From the NCBI GenBank assembly GCA_050949725.1, contig JBMNGH010000005.1:1-64000 (forward strand): a stretch of DNA of 64,000 nucleotides, in the 5' to 3' direction. The translations under genes and the position numbers were made by a program. Source of the stretch: JBMNGH01 sp050949725. Lineage in GTDB: Bacteria; Bacillota; Thermosediminibacteria; Thermosediminibacterales; Tepidanaerobacteraceae. The notes beneath the pieces were generated by a model that was not told the DNA's origin, did not search any database, and saw nothing but the letters and a program-made list of their open reading frames with translations. This document shows positions 25,040 through 33,967 of the stretch, piece by piece (position 1 is the stretch's first letter; each line of letters begins with the position of its first letter).

Positions 25040-25076
25040 ACACAATCTTTTAAATTGCCCAGTTAATAATTTAACC

Positions 25077-26417
25077 CTAGCTCAACTCTTTCTCAATTAA
25101 TTCGGCTAGTTCCGCGGCGACTTTATTAGCCTCTTGTCTATCCTCTCCCTCTACCATTATACGTATTAATGGCTCAGTTCCTGAAGGGCGTACAACGACA
25201 CGCCCTCTGTCTGAAAGGCGTTTTTCGGATTTGCGCACTGCGGACTGAATATTTTTATTTTCATTATATTTATATTTATCCTTGACTTTAACATTAATAA
25301 TTAATTGTGGAAACACAGTCATTATCTTTTTGAGTTCTGACAGAGGCTTACCTTCGTCGATCATTACGTTGAGCAAATTAACTGCCGTTATCAGGCCGTC
25401 ACCTGTCGAATTATGGTCAAAAAATATAATGTGTCCTGATTGCTCTCCTCCAAGATTATAATCGTTATTTATCATCTCTTCGAGCACATACCTGTCACCG
25501 ACTTTAGTTCTGACCATTTTTACTCCAGCCTTCTTAAGAGAAGCTTCAAGACCCATATTGCTCATGATGGTAGATACGACTGTGCTGTTTCGCAAAAGAC
25601 CATTGTTGTTTAAATATGTACCACATATGGCCATAATGTGGTCTCCATCTACAAGTTCACCATTCTCATCAACTGCAATTAGCCTATCCGCATCTCCATC
25701 AAAAGAAAGGCCTATATCTGCTCCGACCTCTTTTGTAAATGAAGAAATTGCTTCAGGGTGGGTTGAACCACACTCTACATTAATGTTACAGCCATCGTAT
25801 TTGTCGTTTATTACATAGATCTTTGCACCCAACTGGCTTAGCGCTACTGGCGCTGTGACACAGGATGCCCCATTAGCACAATCTATAGCGATTTTCATAT
25901 CTCTTAAATCAAGCTTAAAAATTGATTTCACAAAGTCGACGTATGGACTAATTCCATCTTTAATATAAACCCTTCCAATATCTTCACCGATTGGACTTCT
26001 AATATCACGAACAGGCTTATTAACTAATGCTTCAATTTGATCTTCAAGTTGATCGGGTAGTTTAAATCCATCTTTATTGAAAAATTTTATCCCATTATAT
26101 TCCATAGGGTTATGAGACGCTGATATCACAACACCGGCATCTGCCTTGAAATACCGCGTCAGATAAGCTACTGCCGGCGTCGGCATTATGCCAACTTTAA
26201 TTACATCTGCCCCCACAGAACATATACCTGATATAATGGCTGATTCCAGCATGTCCCCAGAGATTCGTGTATCTTTACCTACAACAATGACTGGTTTCTG
26301 ATTTAGTTCAGAAAGTATATGAGCACCTGCCCTTCCAAGGTTATAAGCCAAGAGAGGCGACAGTTTCTCATTAGCAATTCCCCTTACTCCGTCAGTTCCG
26401 AAGAGTCGTTCGGCCAT
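25077..26417 (-). CDS. glmM: Phosphoglucosamine mutase
   Basis: It converts glucosamine-6-phosphate to glucosamine-1-phosphate for UDP-GlcNAc and peptidoglycan. The 446 residues match the family. The phosphoserine loop is VVISASHNPMEYNG (serine near 100), the metal loop is SFDGDADRLIAVD, the sugar loop is GGEQSGHIIF, and the phosphate-binding end is RPSGTEPLIRIMVEG. It is last in the cdaA-cdaR-glmM operon, the conserved Firmicutes arrangement. GlmM is known to interact with CdaA. glmS, which often follows, is absent. Confidence 0.96.
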   Translation of the reverse strand: MAERLFGTDGVRGIANEKLSPLLAYNLGRAGAHILSELNQKPVIVVGKDTRISGDMLESAIISGICSVGADVIKVGIMPTPAVAYLTRYFKADAGVVISASHNPMEYNGIKFFNKDGFKLPDQLEDQIEALVNKPVRDIRSPIGEDIGRVYIKDGISPYVDFVKSIFKLDLRDMKIAIDCANGASCVTAPVALSQLGAKIYVINDKYDGCNINVECGSTHPEAISSFTKEVGADIGLSFDGDADRLIAVDENGELVDGDHIMAICGTYLNNNGLLRNSTVVSTIMSNMGLEASLKKAGVKMVRTKVGDRYVLEEMINNDYNLGGEQSGHIIFFDHNSTGDGLITAVNLLNVMIDEGKPLSELKKIMTVFPQLIINVKVKDKYKYNENKNIQSAVRKSEKRLSDRGRVVVRPSGTEPLIRIMVEGEDRQEANKVAAELAELIEKELS

Positions 26418-26441
26418 AGTGCTTTCTCCTCTCTTTACATA

Positions 26442-27653
26442 TTATTCACGGCTGATGATAACTTTAATCCTATCAGGTTCTGTTAATGTAATTGTATAAG
26501 GTTCCGGGACCTCTGATTTGATTATTACATCATGCTCTCCTTCAAGAAGACCTGAAACATCTACGAATACCTCGAACATATCTTCATTTACTTTATCAAT
26601 AATACTCTCCGGACCGCTAACTGTCAAGATAATATCCATATTTTCAACTGAAGCGGTCAGAGCAGAAGAGAGATTTTTTATGTCGATATTACGTGAACTT
26701 AAAGATAATTCACGCAACACAAGTTGTTCAACCTCAACCGTTACCCTTGCAATGGGGGCGGCTTGTTCCTCCTCAAAAGCCTTTACACCTCTGGGTAGGT
26801 TTATTGGAACCTCTCTGGTTAAGGTTCGGGTTATACCTGAAATGTCTATCTGACTTGTGTTTAATACCTGAAGGTCTTGTAAAACATCTCTTTCTGCAGT
26901 TATCCTCAATTCTGAAGGTTCAGTCCTTATATTTCTAATTATATACCCTTCAGCAGGTACCCCATTCATATTTGGGGTTACCGGAACATCTTTAACCGGC
27001 AAAATTGGGACAATGATCTCAACCGTTTCAGGTCTAAACGTTACACCTTTTACAGGATCGCCTTTGAAATTGATCGCCCTTAACGGAAGTGCTGTTACGA
27101 TGTCAGAGTTTTTATCCTCTACATCCACTTGTGCCACAACTGATCTTACAGAGTCTAATGCGCTTCTCGACCCTTTTACAAGGACCTCTCCTGGCTTTGC
27201 AACAGGTTTCGCAACCGCAAACCCATTTTGCGGCGTGCCGTTTATGTCAATAGAAACAGGTATCTGTTCTTCAATAACAGATTCTAGATTGACCAATATC
27301 TCTTTAGGAGAGAAATCAAGTAGTTCAACATTAGGAGGTACACTTACACTGACATGAAGCAGGTTTTCGCCTTCCATTCGTCCTTTTAAATTTACCTCAG
27401 CGTATATGTCATCGGGGCCCAGATCAGCCACTATGCTGCGCCTGCCGCTCACCTTAACATTGACAAGAAAATTCTCTGGAGCTTCCTTCAGAACAAATCT
27501 GTTTTCATCCAAATTGACGAAGTTGACGGGAACATCCCTGATTACATAAGATACGTTTGGATTCTGCTCATTCATGACATAAAGCCACATGACCAGTGCG
27601 GCTATCACCGATATAATTTTTATTGTCAGTTCTCCGGATGACAAGTTACGCAT
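26442..27653 (-). CDS. cdaR: CdaA regulatory protein CdaR (YbbR domains)
   Basis: About 403 residues. A single N-terminal membrane helix (IKIISVIAALVMWLYVM) is followed by four YbbR repeats on the outside of the membrane (about 50-130, 135-220, 225-310 and 320-400), each with a V-x-V-x-G or I-x-x-x-P pattern. CdaR modulates the diadenylate cyclase CdaA. The start at 27653 has a GGAGGAGG site and overlaps the cdaA stop by 8 bases; the open frame extends upstream inside cdaA. Confidence 0.92.
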   Translation of the reverse strand: MRNLSSGELTIKIISVIAALVMWLYVMNEQNPNVSYVIRDVPVNFVNLDENRFVLKEAPENFLVNVKVSGRRSIVADLGPDDIYAEVNLKGRMEGENLLHVSVSVPPNVELLDFSPKEILVNLESVIEEQIPVSIDINGTPQNGFAVAKPVAKPGEVLVKGSRSALDSVRSVVAQVDVEDKNSDIVTALPLRAINFKGDPVKGVTFRPETVEIIVPILPVKDVPVTPNMNGVPAEGYIIRNIRTEPSELRITAERDVLQDLQVLNTSQIDISGITRTLTREVPINLPRGVKAFEEEQAAPIARVTVEVEQLVLRELSLSSRNIDIKNLSSALTASVENMDIILTVSGPESIIDKVNEDMFEVFVDVSGLLEGEHDVIIKSEVPEPYTITLTEPDRIKVIISRE

Positions 27654-28467
27654 TGGTCCTCCTCCAGTACCAAATAGAAGATTTTTTATCACTTATCTCA
27701 TATATTTCTCTCAACATGTTCTTCAATGTTTTTACATCTAAATACCTACTGAGCTTTCCTTCCCTTGCTACAGATATAACACCTGTCTCTTCTGATACAA
27801 TAATTGTTACTGCATCAGATTGCTCTGTAATGCCGAGAGCAGCACGATGCCGTGTGCCTAACTCCTTACTGAGATTCGGGTTTTCAGTTAAAGGAAGGTA
27901 ACACCCTGCTGACATTATTTTATCATTCCTGATGATAACAGCTCCATCGTGTAGTGGTGTATTTGGGACAAAAATATTAATTAACAGTTCCCCCGATATC
28001 AATCCACCGATTTTTACCCCTGTCTCAACATACTCATTTAGGCCGGTCTGTCTTTCCATTACTATTATTGCCCCTATTTTATTTTTGGACAGCTCCTCCG
28101 TCGCCCCGGCAATATGGTCTATAATTCGGTTCATCTCTTCCTCTCCAAGGCCTAAAAGCGGTGCGGAAAAAAACCTACCTCTCCCCAGTTGTTCAAGAGC
28201 TCTTCTGAGCTCCGGCTGAAAGACTATTAAAAGGGCAATTGCACCAAACGTCATGGCATTTCGCAAGATCCAGTTTACGGTATACAGGCCAAGCCATTCA
28301 CTCAGCTTAGTTGATATTACAAGAACCAGCAGACCTTTGAGCAGCTGAACAGCTCTTGTGCCTTGGATGAGCTGTATAGCTTTATAAGACACAAAGGCAA
28401 CGATGGCAATATCCAAAAGGTCCAACAACCGAAAACCTTTGAACAACTCAAAAAACTGTGAAGACAT
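27646..28467 (-). CDS. cdaA: Diadenylate cyclase CdaA
   Basis: A membrane enzyme making c-di-AMP from two ATP. About 273 residues: three N-terminal membrane helices (about 10-90), then the DAC domain with the catalytic NTPLHDGAVII motif and the GTRHRAALG motif. The start MSSQFF at 28467 has a GGGGTG site. It heads the cdaA-cdaR-glmM operon. c-di-AMP controls potassium and osmolyte transport; trkA-trkH lie just downstream of the operon. Confidence 0.96.
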   Translation of the reverse strand: MSSQFFELFKGFRLLDLLDIAIVAFVSYKAIQLIQGTRAVQLLKGLLVLVISTKLSEWLGLYTVNWILRNAMTFGAIALLIVFQPELRRALEQLGRGRFFSAPLLGLGEEEMNRIIDHIAGATEELSKNKIGAIIVMERQTGLNEYVETGVKIGGLISGELLINIFVPNTPLHDGAVIIRNDKIMSAGCYLPLTENPNLSKELGTRHRAALGITEQSDAVTIIVSEETGVISVAREGKLSRYLDVKTLKNMLREIYEISDKKSSIWYWRRTNA

Positions 28468-28680
28468 TTTTTCACCCCGGCACCTTTTATTCACTAATTA
28501 ATTATAACACGTTAAAAAAGATATGCATATGCCAATACACTTAATAATAATGTCTTTCGATGTATTGCAGCTATTATGTCATAACAATAGGTATTACATG
28601 GAAAATATACGATGTGTTATTATTATATCACATTACAAAGGATATTAACTTCTTTTCACTTAATCTCGGTTTATTATACA

Positions 28681-28726
28681 AAAAAAAGAGACGGGCATTT
28701 CGCTATTAAAGTATTAATGCCCGTCT
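28681..28726 (-). terminator. Terminator of the first V-ATPase operon
   Basis: AGACGGGCAT (28689-28698) pairs perfectly with ATGCCCGTCT (28717-28726). On the minus strand the stem is followed by C, then a T-run (complement of 28681-28687), right after the subunit D stop. Confidence 0.85.
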
Positions 28727-28728
28727 GC

Positions 28729-29385
28729 TTATTGCCATTGCTTGCGCTTTTCTTTTTTTACTTTTCCCATCTTTTTTTTGAGAACCTTGAGCCTGAAAAA
28801 ATCTTCCCTTTCTTTTTCTTCAATTATCTCAGAAATTTGTTTCACAATATTTTCGTACTTTGGTATCTGAATATTGTAAAGGGCATTTGCCCTTTTTTGA
28901 GTCCTCTTTATCTCAAAGGCAAGCCTAAAAATAGTATCTTCTATCTCAGCAAGCTCATATATCAGGTATTTCACATCATGGAATTTTTGAACTGCTACAT
29001 CAAGAGCAGTATTTGTATGAAAAAAACTGTAATAGTGTTCGATCTCCTGCTTTTGAAAACTTATTTTTGGTATTTCAGCACCCATGACGCTAAGTGTGAG
29101 CACTTTAAAGTCTGTCGCCTCTGGTACTGACATAGCCAGCTCATAAACTTCAGTTATTCCAAGTGTAACATTGGCTATCTGGAGTGCTTCGTATGCGTCC
29201 CTGAATATCTCATTGACTTTTGTTTGCATATTCTCAGCGTGCTCTACCAATCCCATCAGTTCCCGAATTAATACATTTCTCTTTCTGTCAAGAAGTTCAT
29301 AACCTTTCTTGGAAAGCTTTAGCGCGGATTCTGCCAACATTAAGTTGGTCTTTGTCGGAGCAATATTTTGTTGCATAGCCCTCAC
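28729..29385 (-). CDS. ntpD: V-type ATPase subunit D, first operon
   Basis: The central-stalk rotor subunit, 218 residues and largely coiled-coil. It has the family start PTKTNLMLAESALKLSKKGYELLDRKRNVLIRELMGL and the C-terminal helix EIKRTQKRANALYNIQIPKYE. The frame starts at a GTG that overlaps the subunit B stop (GTGA), suggesting coupling; an ATG three codons later is an alternative. It is the last gene of the operon. Its paralogue in the second operon (59423-60049) is only moderately similar. Confidence 0.93.
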   Translation of the reverse strand: MRAMQQNIAPTKTNLMLAESALKLSKKGYELLDRKRNVLIRELMGLVEHAENMQTKVNEIFRDAYEALQIANVTLGITEVYELAMSVPEATDFKVLTLSVMGAEIPKISFQKQEIEHYYSFFHTNTALDVAVQKFHDVKYLIYELAEIEDTIFRLAFEIKRTQKRANALYNIQIPKYENIVKQISEIIEEKEREDFFRLKVLKKKMGKVKKEKRKQWQ

Positions 29386-30755
29386 TTCCTCAGATATTTT
29401 TTAACAATAGCCGGGTTTATTCGCGTTAGTTCCTGTTCAGGCAGTATTTGGAGCAAATCCCACATTAGATCTAATGTCTCACTTATATCCCTGTTTTCTT
29501 CAAAACCCTGTTTCAAAAAGGACTGTTCAAATCTCCTGCCAAATTCCAAATAACACCTGTCAGTTTCAACAAGCTCTTCCTCTCCTATTACCTGAGCAAG
29601 TGCCCTTATATCTTGAACCCTCGAATACGCCGAAAAAATCTGATTTGCTATTTCCGGATGGTCTTCACGTGTATATTCTTCCCCGATTCCATCCTTCATG
29701 AGCCTAGACAGAGATGGGAGTATGTTAATAGGTGGATACACTCCCATCTGGTAAAGCGATCTGTTGAGTACAATCTGGCCTTCTGTTATATACCCTGTAA
29801 GGTCAGGAACGGGATGGGTTATATCATCATTGGGCATTGTAAGTATAGGAATCTGAGTAATGCTTCCATCCGAGCCTTCAAGCATTCCCGCCCTTTCATA
29901 AAGGCTCGCGAGATCTGAGTATAAGTAACCAGGATAACCTTTTCTAGAAGGGACCTCTTCTCTAGCAGATGATATTTCTCTTACCGCTTCACAGTAACTT
30001 GTCATATCAGTCAAAATAACCAAAACGTGATAACCGCATTCAAATGCCAGGTGTTCTGCAGCCGTCAGTGCACACCTCGGAGCAGTAATTCTCTCCACGA
30101 CCGGATCATCCGCAAAATTTACAAACATGACAACTCGCTGCATTACCCCTGATTCTTCAAACACATCGCGAAAAAAATCGGCTTCATCGTGTTTAATTCC
30201 CATTGCAGCAAATACTATAGAAAAACGACGGCTATCTTGGTCAGAAATTCTCGCTTGTTTTACAATTTGTGCCGCAAGCTGATTGTGCGGCAAGCCATCT
30301 CCAGAAAATATTGGGAGTTTTTGACCACGAATTAGTGTAATAAGACCATCAATTGATGAAATCCCTGTTTGAATAAAATTTCTTGGGTACAATCTCGCAA
30401 CAGGATTCATAGGTCTCCCATTTACGCCACGTGCCTCACCGGAGTAAATATCTCCTGCCCCATCTATGGGTTTTCCAACACCGCTAAAAACCCTACCTAA
30501 AAGCTCCTTAGATACATACATTTCCATAGGTTTCCCCGTAAAACTAATACTGACATTATTAAGGGAAATGCCTGATGTGCCCTCAAAAACTTGAATAATT
30601 ACCTTTTTACCGTCTGTCTGAATTACCTTTCCCATTCTATGCTGGCCATCTGAAAGTTGTATCGCTACAATTTCGTCGTAAACCGCATCTGTTACATCAT
30701 CCATAATGACTAATGGACCCTCGACTTTATACAGTTTTAAGTATCTAACCTTCAT
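29382..30755 (-). CDS. ntpB: V-type ATPase subunit B (non-catalytic), first operon
   Basis: About 457 residues. The degenerate nucleotide-binding region reads IFSGDGLPHNQLAAQIVKQ in place of a P-loop, as in all V-type B subunits. The arginine-bearing segment near GYPGYLYSDLASLYERAG and the SRLMKDGIG motif are conserved. I start it at ATG 30755, where GAAGGTG precedes it and where it overlaps subunit A by 11 bases; the open frame reaches 30785. It forms the A3B3 hexamer with subunit A. Confidence 0.94.
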   Translation of the reverse strand: MKVRYLKLYKVEGPLVIMDDVTDAVYDEIVAIQLSDGQHRMGKVIQTDGKKVIIQVFEGTSGISLNNVSISFTGKPMEMYVSKELLGRVFSGVGKPIDGAGDIYSGEARGVNGRPMNPVARLYPRNFIQTGISSIDGLITLIRGQKLPIFSGDGLPHNQLAAQIVKQARISDQDSRRFSIVFAAMGIKHDEADFFRDVFEESGVMQRVVMFVNFADDPVVERITAPRCALTAAEHLAFECGYHVLVILTDMTSYCEAVREISSAREEVPSRKGYPGYLYSDLASLYERAGMLEGSDGSITQIPILTMPNDDITHPVPDLTGYITEGQIVLNRSLYQMGVYPPINILPSLSRLMKDGIGEEYTREDHPEIANQIFSAYSRVQDIRALAQVIGEEELVETDRCYLEFGRRFEQSFLKQGFEENRDISETLDLMWDLLQILPEQELTRINPAIVKKYLRK

Positions 30756-32526
30756 GTGCAGCACCTTCTTCATATAAGCGCTCAAGCCTGTCGTAATACG
30801 TCTCTATTTCTTTTTCCAAATTGTCAAATAAGGTGTCCCCTTTTTCAGTAGAATACTTCATCATTGTAACTTTTGCAAAAAGGTTTTGATCTTTTACTTT
30901 AGACAGTGGTACACGCTTTTTTACGCAAGCTGTTGCCTTCTCATATAACTTATTCAGGACTTTTAACATTCTGTATTGCCTTTTTATAGGCATAAAAGCG
31001 TCCAGTTCATGGTAGGCATTTTGTTGTAAAAACCCCTCTTTTACTAGCTTTGCAATTTCTAATGTTACTCTTTGGTCATCAGGTAATACATCCTCACCTA
31101 CCAATTTGACTATATCCAAGAGTTGATTTTCTTCCCTTAATACCCTTAGCATATTTGCCCGTAACTTCATCATATCGTCAGCTACATTTTTGGTAAACCA
31201 GTCACTGAGCATTTCAGCATATCTACTATAAGAAGTCAGCCAGTTTACGGAAGGAAAATGACGTGCATAAGCCAGCTCCCTATCTAAAGCTAAAAAAGCA
31301 CCTACTTCCCTTTTAGTAGATCGTGTTACCGGCTCGGAAAAATCCCCACCTGCCGGGGAAACCGCACCGATAATTGTAACAGAGCCTTCTGTGCCGTTTA
31401 AGTTGGTGAAGTATCCGGCTCGTTCGTAAAATTGTGCAAGTCTTGATGCCAGGTACGCAGGATAACCCTCCTCAGCCGGCATTTCTTCAAGCCTACCTGC
31501 AATTTCCCGTAAAGCCTCTGCCCACCTTGAGGTTGAATCAGCCATTAAAGCAACATTATAACCCATATCCCTATAATATTCTGCAATAGTTATTCCGGTA
31601 TATATCGATGCCTCACGTGCTGCAACTGGCATGTTGGACGTATTGGCTATTAGCACTGTCCTATCCATTAATGGCTTGCCCGTCCTCGGATCTTTCAGCT
31701 TAGGAAAATCCTCCAAGACCTCTGTCATCTCATTTCCGCGTTCTCCACAACCAATGTATACAATAATATCCGCGTCACTCCATTTTGCAAGCTGATGCTG
31801 GGTAATGGTCTTGCCTGTACCGAATCCCCCGGGTATGGCCGCTGTTCCACCTTTTGCAAGAGGAAAAAATGAATCGATAACCCTCTGGCCAGTAATCAGC
31901 GGTTTTTTTATTGTCATGCGCCTCACAACCGGGCGCGGATCCCTCACTGGCCATCTCTGACACAGTGTCAACTCATGCCGATTTTTTCCATCTTCAAGAA
32001 CGACAATGGTCTCATTTATAGTATATGAGCCGCTATTTTTTACAAATACGGCTTTACCTTTTATACCTGGCGGGACCATAACTTTATGAACCACAAACGA
32101 TGTCTCTTCAATTTCTGCATAAACATATCCACCATACAACACGTCTCCAGGTCTTACACGAACCTCTACGTCCCATTTTGCTTTTTCATCAATAGATATT
32201 AAGCCTATGCCTTCTGGAATAAAGCTGAAGCCGCTATCGTAAATATCAGAAAGCGGCCTTTCTATCCCATCGAATATATTGCCGAGAATACCCGGGCCAA
32301 GAGTAACACAAAGAGGTTTACCGGTTCCACTTATTGTTTCTCCCATCCGAAGCCCAGACGTTTCTTCGTAAACCTGTACTGTCCCCGTTCCGGAATCAAG
32401 TGAAATAACCTCTCCCAGCAAACGCTTTACCCCTACTGTTACCATTTCTCGGACCATGAAATCTTCCATGCCAATAGCTTTCACAACAGGGCCGTTAATG
32501 TATGTTATTTTCCCAACTGCTTCCAT
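30745..32526 (-). CDS. ntpA: V-type ATPase catalytic subunit A, first operon
   Basis: 593 residues and the catalytic subunit. The N-terminal beta barrel and the bulge (non-homologous) region with GDVLYGGYVYAEIEE are present. The P-loop reads GGFGTGKT at about residues 233-240, where V-type enzymes, including the second copy here, usually have GPFGSGKT. IGCGERGNEMTEVL, the Walker B region NVALMADSTSRWAEALREI and the catalytic glutamate context are intact, so activity is expected. GGGGGTG precedes the ATG, which overlaps subunit E by 32 bases. Confidence 0.95.
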   Translation of the reverse strand: MEAVGKITYINGPVVKAIGMEDFMVREMVTVGVKRLLGEVISLDSGTGTVQVYEETSGLRMGETISGTGKPLCVTLGPGILGNIFDGIERPLSDIYDSGFSFIPEGIGLISIDEKAKWDVEVRVRPGDVLYGGYVYAEIEETSFVVHKVMVPPGIKGKAVFVKNSGSYTINETIVVLEDGKNRHELTLCQRWPVRDPRPVVRRMTIKKPLITGQRVIDSFFPLAKGGTAAIPGGFGTGKTITQHQLAKWSDADIIVYIGCGERGNEMTEVLEDFPKLKDPRTGKPLMDRTVLIANTSNMPVAAREASIYTGITIAEYYRDMGYNVALMADSTSRWAEALREIAGRLEEMPAEEGYPAYLASRLAQFYERAGYFTNLNGTEGSVTIIGAVSPAGGDFSEPVTRSTKREVGAFLALDRELAYARHFPSVNWLTSYSRYAEMLSDWFTKNVADDMMKLRANMLRVLREENQLLDIVKLVGEDVLPDDQRVTLEIAKLVKEGFLQQNAYHELDAFMPIKRQYRMLKVLNKLYEKATACVKKRVPLSKVKDQNLFAKVTMMKYSTEKGDTLFDNLEKEIETYYDRLERLYEEGAAHEG

Positions 32527-33157
32527 CGTTTACACCCCCAACCAAGCGGGATGACAAAAGTCGGCCTATGATAGGCCTGCTCTCCTCGATGGTTGTATTA
32601 ATAGTGAAATCCACTTCTATTCTACCGTCTCCGCTCAGTGCGAATACCCCTCCAACCATATCATCCCCGCTACCTGCAACCTGAAAATTGTTTTTGTTAT
32701 TGGATCTTTTTATAAGTTCAAATATATAATCGCGGTGAAATTTTAAATCTCTTTTAGTAAAATTATAAATTACTATTTGATCCCTCTCAATTTTTTTTGA
32801 TACCTGTTCTATAGCATATCTGAGGAAATCTTTGTATCCCTTAGTTTGAGTGAATTGTATTGCCTTTGATTTAATTTGCTCCATCAATTTCTCCATAATT
32901 TCCCGGCGCTTTTTAAGTATAGACATTCTCCCATCAGAAACTGCTTTCGACACCATGTGTTCCCGTTCAAGCTCTGCTTTTTTTTTCGCCTCTTGTAGTG
33001 ATTTAATTAACTTATTTTGGTAATGCTCTATTAATGATGCCTTTTCACTTTCATAGCGTTTTAATATCTCTTCTCTTTTTTCTCTATATTCAATATCTAT
33101 TTTCTCAAAAATCAATTTCGAAAACAGTTCGATTTTATCTTCTAAGCTCGTAGACAC
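32495..33157 (-). CDS. ntpE: V-type ATPase subunit E (peripheral stalk), first operon
   Basis: 220 residues. The N-terminal half (about 10-110) is a charged coiled coil (YREKREEILKRYESEKASLIEHYQNK), and the C-terminal part is a globular head ending near GRLLSSRLVGGV. It pairs with the H/G-type subunit to make the peripheral stalks. The start is GTG with a GAGGTGAT site. Confidence 0.88.
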   Translation of the reverse strand: MSTSLEDKIELFSKLIFEKIDIEYREKREEILKRYESEKASLIEHYQNKLIKSLQEAKKKAELEREHMVSKAVSDGRMSILKKRREIMEKLMEQIKSKAIQFTQTKGYKDFLRYAIEQVSKKIERDQIVIYNFTKRDLKFHRDYIFELIKRSNNKNNFQVAGSGDDMVGGVFALSGDGRIEVDFTINTTIEESRPIIGRLLSSRLVGGVNDGSSWENNIH

Positions 33158-33170
33158 AATATCACCTCGG

Positions 33171-33479
33171 TCATATCTTAAGTCCGATGGCTTCTCTTAT
33201 AAACTTTGTGAAATAATCCGAAGGCCTTCGGCTCCCATGCCTATCAGGTATTTCAATAATTATAGGAAGTTTTTGGGACAGCTTGATTTGCCGAACCTCT
33301 TCCATCACTTTCTTTTCAAGAGATTCGGTTATCAGCAAAATTCCAGTATCAAGAGCTTCACAGTGTTTTTTGAGTTCTCTAATTACCTCTTCCCGATCAT
33401 GCAGTACTATACCATCAACCCCAGCTAGTCTCATGCCGGTAAGTGTGTCATGGTTATCGCAGATTAGAAAGATTTTCAA
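33171..33479 (-). CDS. ntpF: V-type ATPase subunit F, first operon
   Basis: About 102 residues with a Rossmann-like fold: MKIFLICDNHDTLTGMRLAG, a central ILLITESLEKKV segment and LPIIIEIPDRHG. It caps the central stalk with D. TTG 33479 is the likely start, 9 bases after CGGAG; the frame's first ATG touches that site. The phrase SDYFTKFIREAIGLKI closes it as in other F subunits. Confidence 0.88.
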   Translation of the reverse strand: MKIFLICDNHDTLTGMRLAGVDGIVLHDREEVIRELKKHCEALDTGILLITESLEKKVMEEVRQIKLSQKLPIIIEIPDRHGSRRPSDYFTKFIREAIGLKI

Positions 33480-33504
33480 AGGAAACATCTCCGAAATTAT
33501 AAAT

Positions 33505-33924
33505 TTACAAACTGCCCAATATCATTATTGAAACAATGAGCCCGTATATGGCTATTCCTTCAGCTAGACCTACAAATATCAACGTTTTGCCGAGTATTCC
33601 GGGATCTTCCGAAACCGCTCCCAATGCCGAGGATCCAACAGCACCAACTGCATAGCCTGCTCCTATTGTCGCAATTCCTGTAGAAAGGGCTGCGGCAAGG
33701 TAAGCTATGCCGGATGAAGATTGTTGATTATCTGCAGCTCTGGCCGCTCCAGGCATTATTACAAGCAAAAACAAAGCAACAAGAATTGCGTAAGCTGAAA
33801 TGCTTACTTTTAAAACCTTCTTGCCTGACTTAACCTTTTTTTCATCCCTTACCTTGTAAATATGATATCCAGTTGCCACTGTCAAAGCAGATATGGCTAG
33901 AGACAAAAAAATAACCACTGACAT
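33505..33924 (-). CDS. ntpK: V-type ATPase proteolipid subunit K (c ring), first operon
   Basis: 139 residues. It starts at ATG 33924 behind a GGGGGGG site. The first half holds two hydrophobic stretches ending in MPGAARAADNQQ, like the signal/leader part of the Thermus subunit. The second half is one canonical helical hairpin: GIAYLAAALSTGIATIGAGYAVG, then a polar loop SEDPG, then LAEGIAIYGLIV with the ion-binding glutamate. The first helix lacks the glutamine that marks sodium-binding rings, so protons are the more likely coupling ion. The protein has a single ion-binding hairpin, not the duplicated 16-kDa form. Confidence 0.9.
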   Translation of the reverse strand: MSVVIFLSLAISALTVATGYHIYKVRDEKKVKSGKKVLKVSISAYAILVALFLLVIMPGAARAADNQQSSSGIAYLAAALSTGIATIGAGYAVGAVGSSALGAVSEDPGILGKTLIFVGLAEGIAIYGLIVSIMILGSL

Positions 33925-33967
33925 TTTATACCCCCCCAGTTTAACTGTACTATTCTGATTCATGAAT

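Noticed and set aside
24755..25076. ydaO (c-di-AMP) riboswitch or glmS ribozyme between glmM and trkA
   Set aside because: The region is two direct 54-bp palindromic units; neither conserved core is present, and glmS is absent.
28612..29130. A 172-codon plus-strand frame
   Set aside because: It lies mostly antisense to V-ATPase subunit D, which has clear homology, and has no ribosome binding site.
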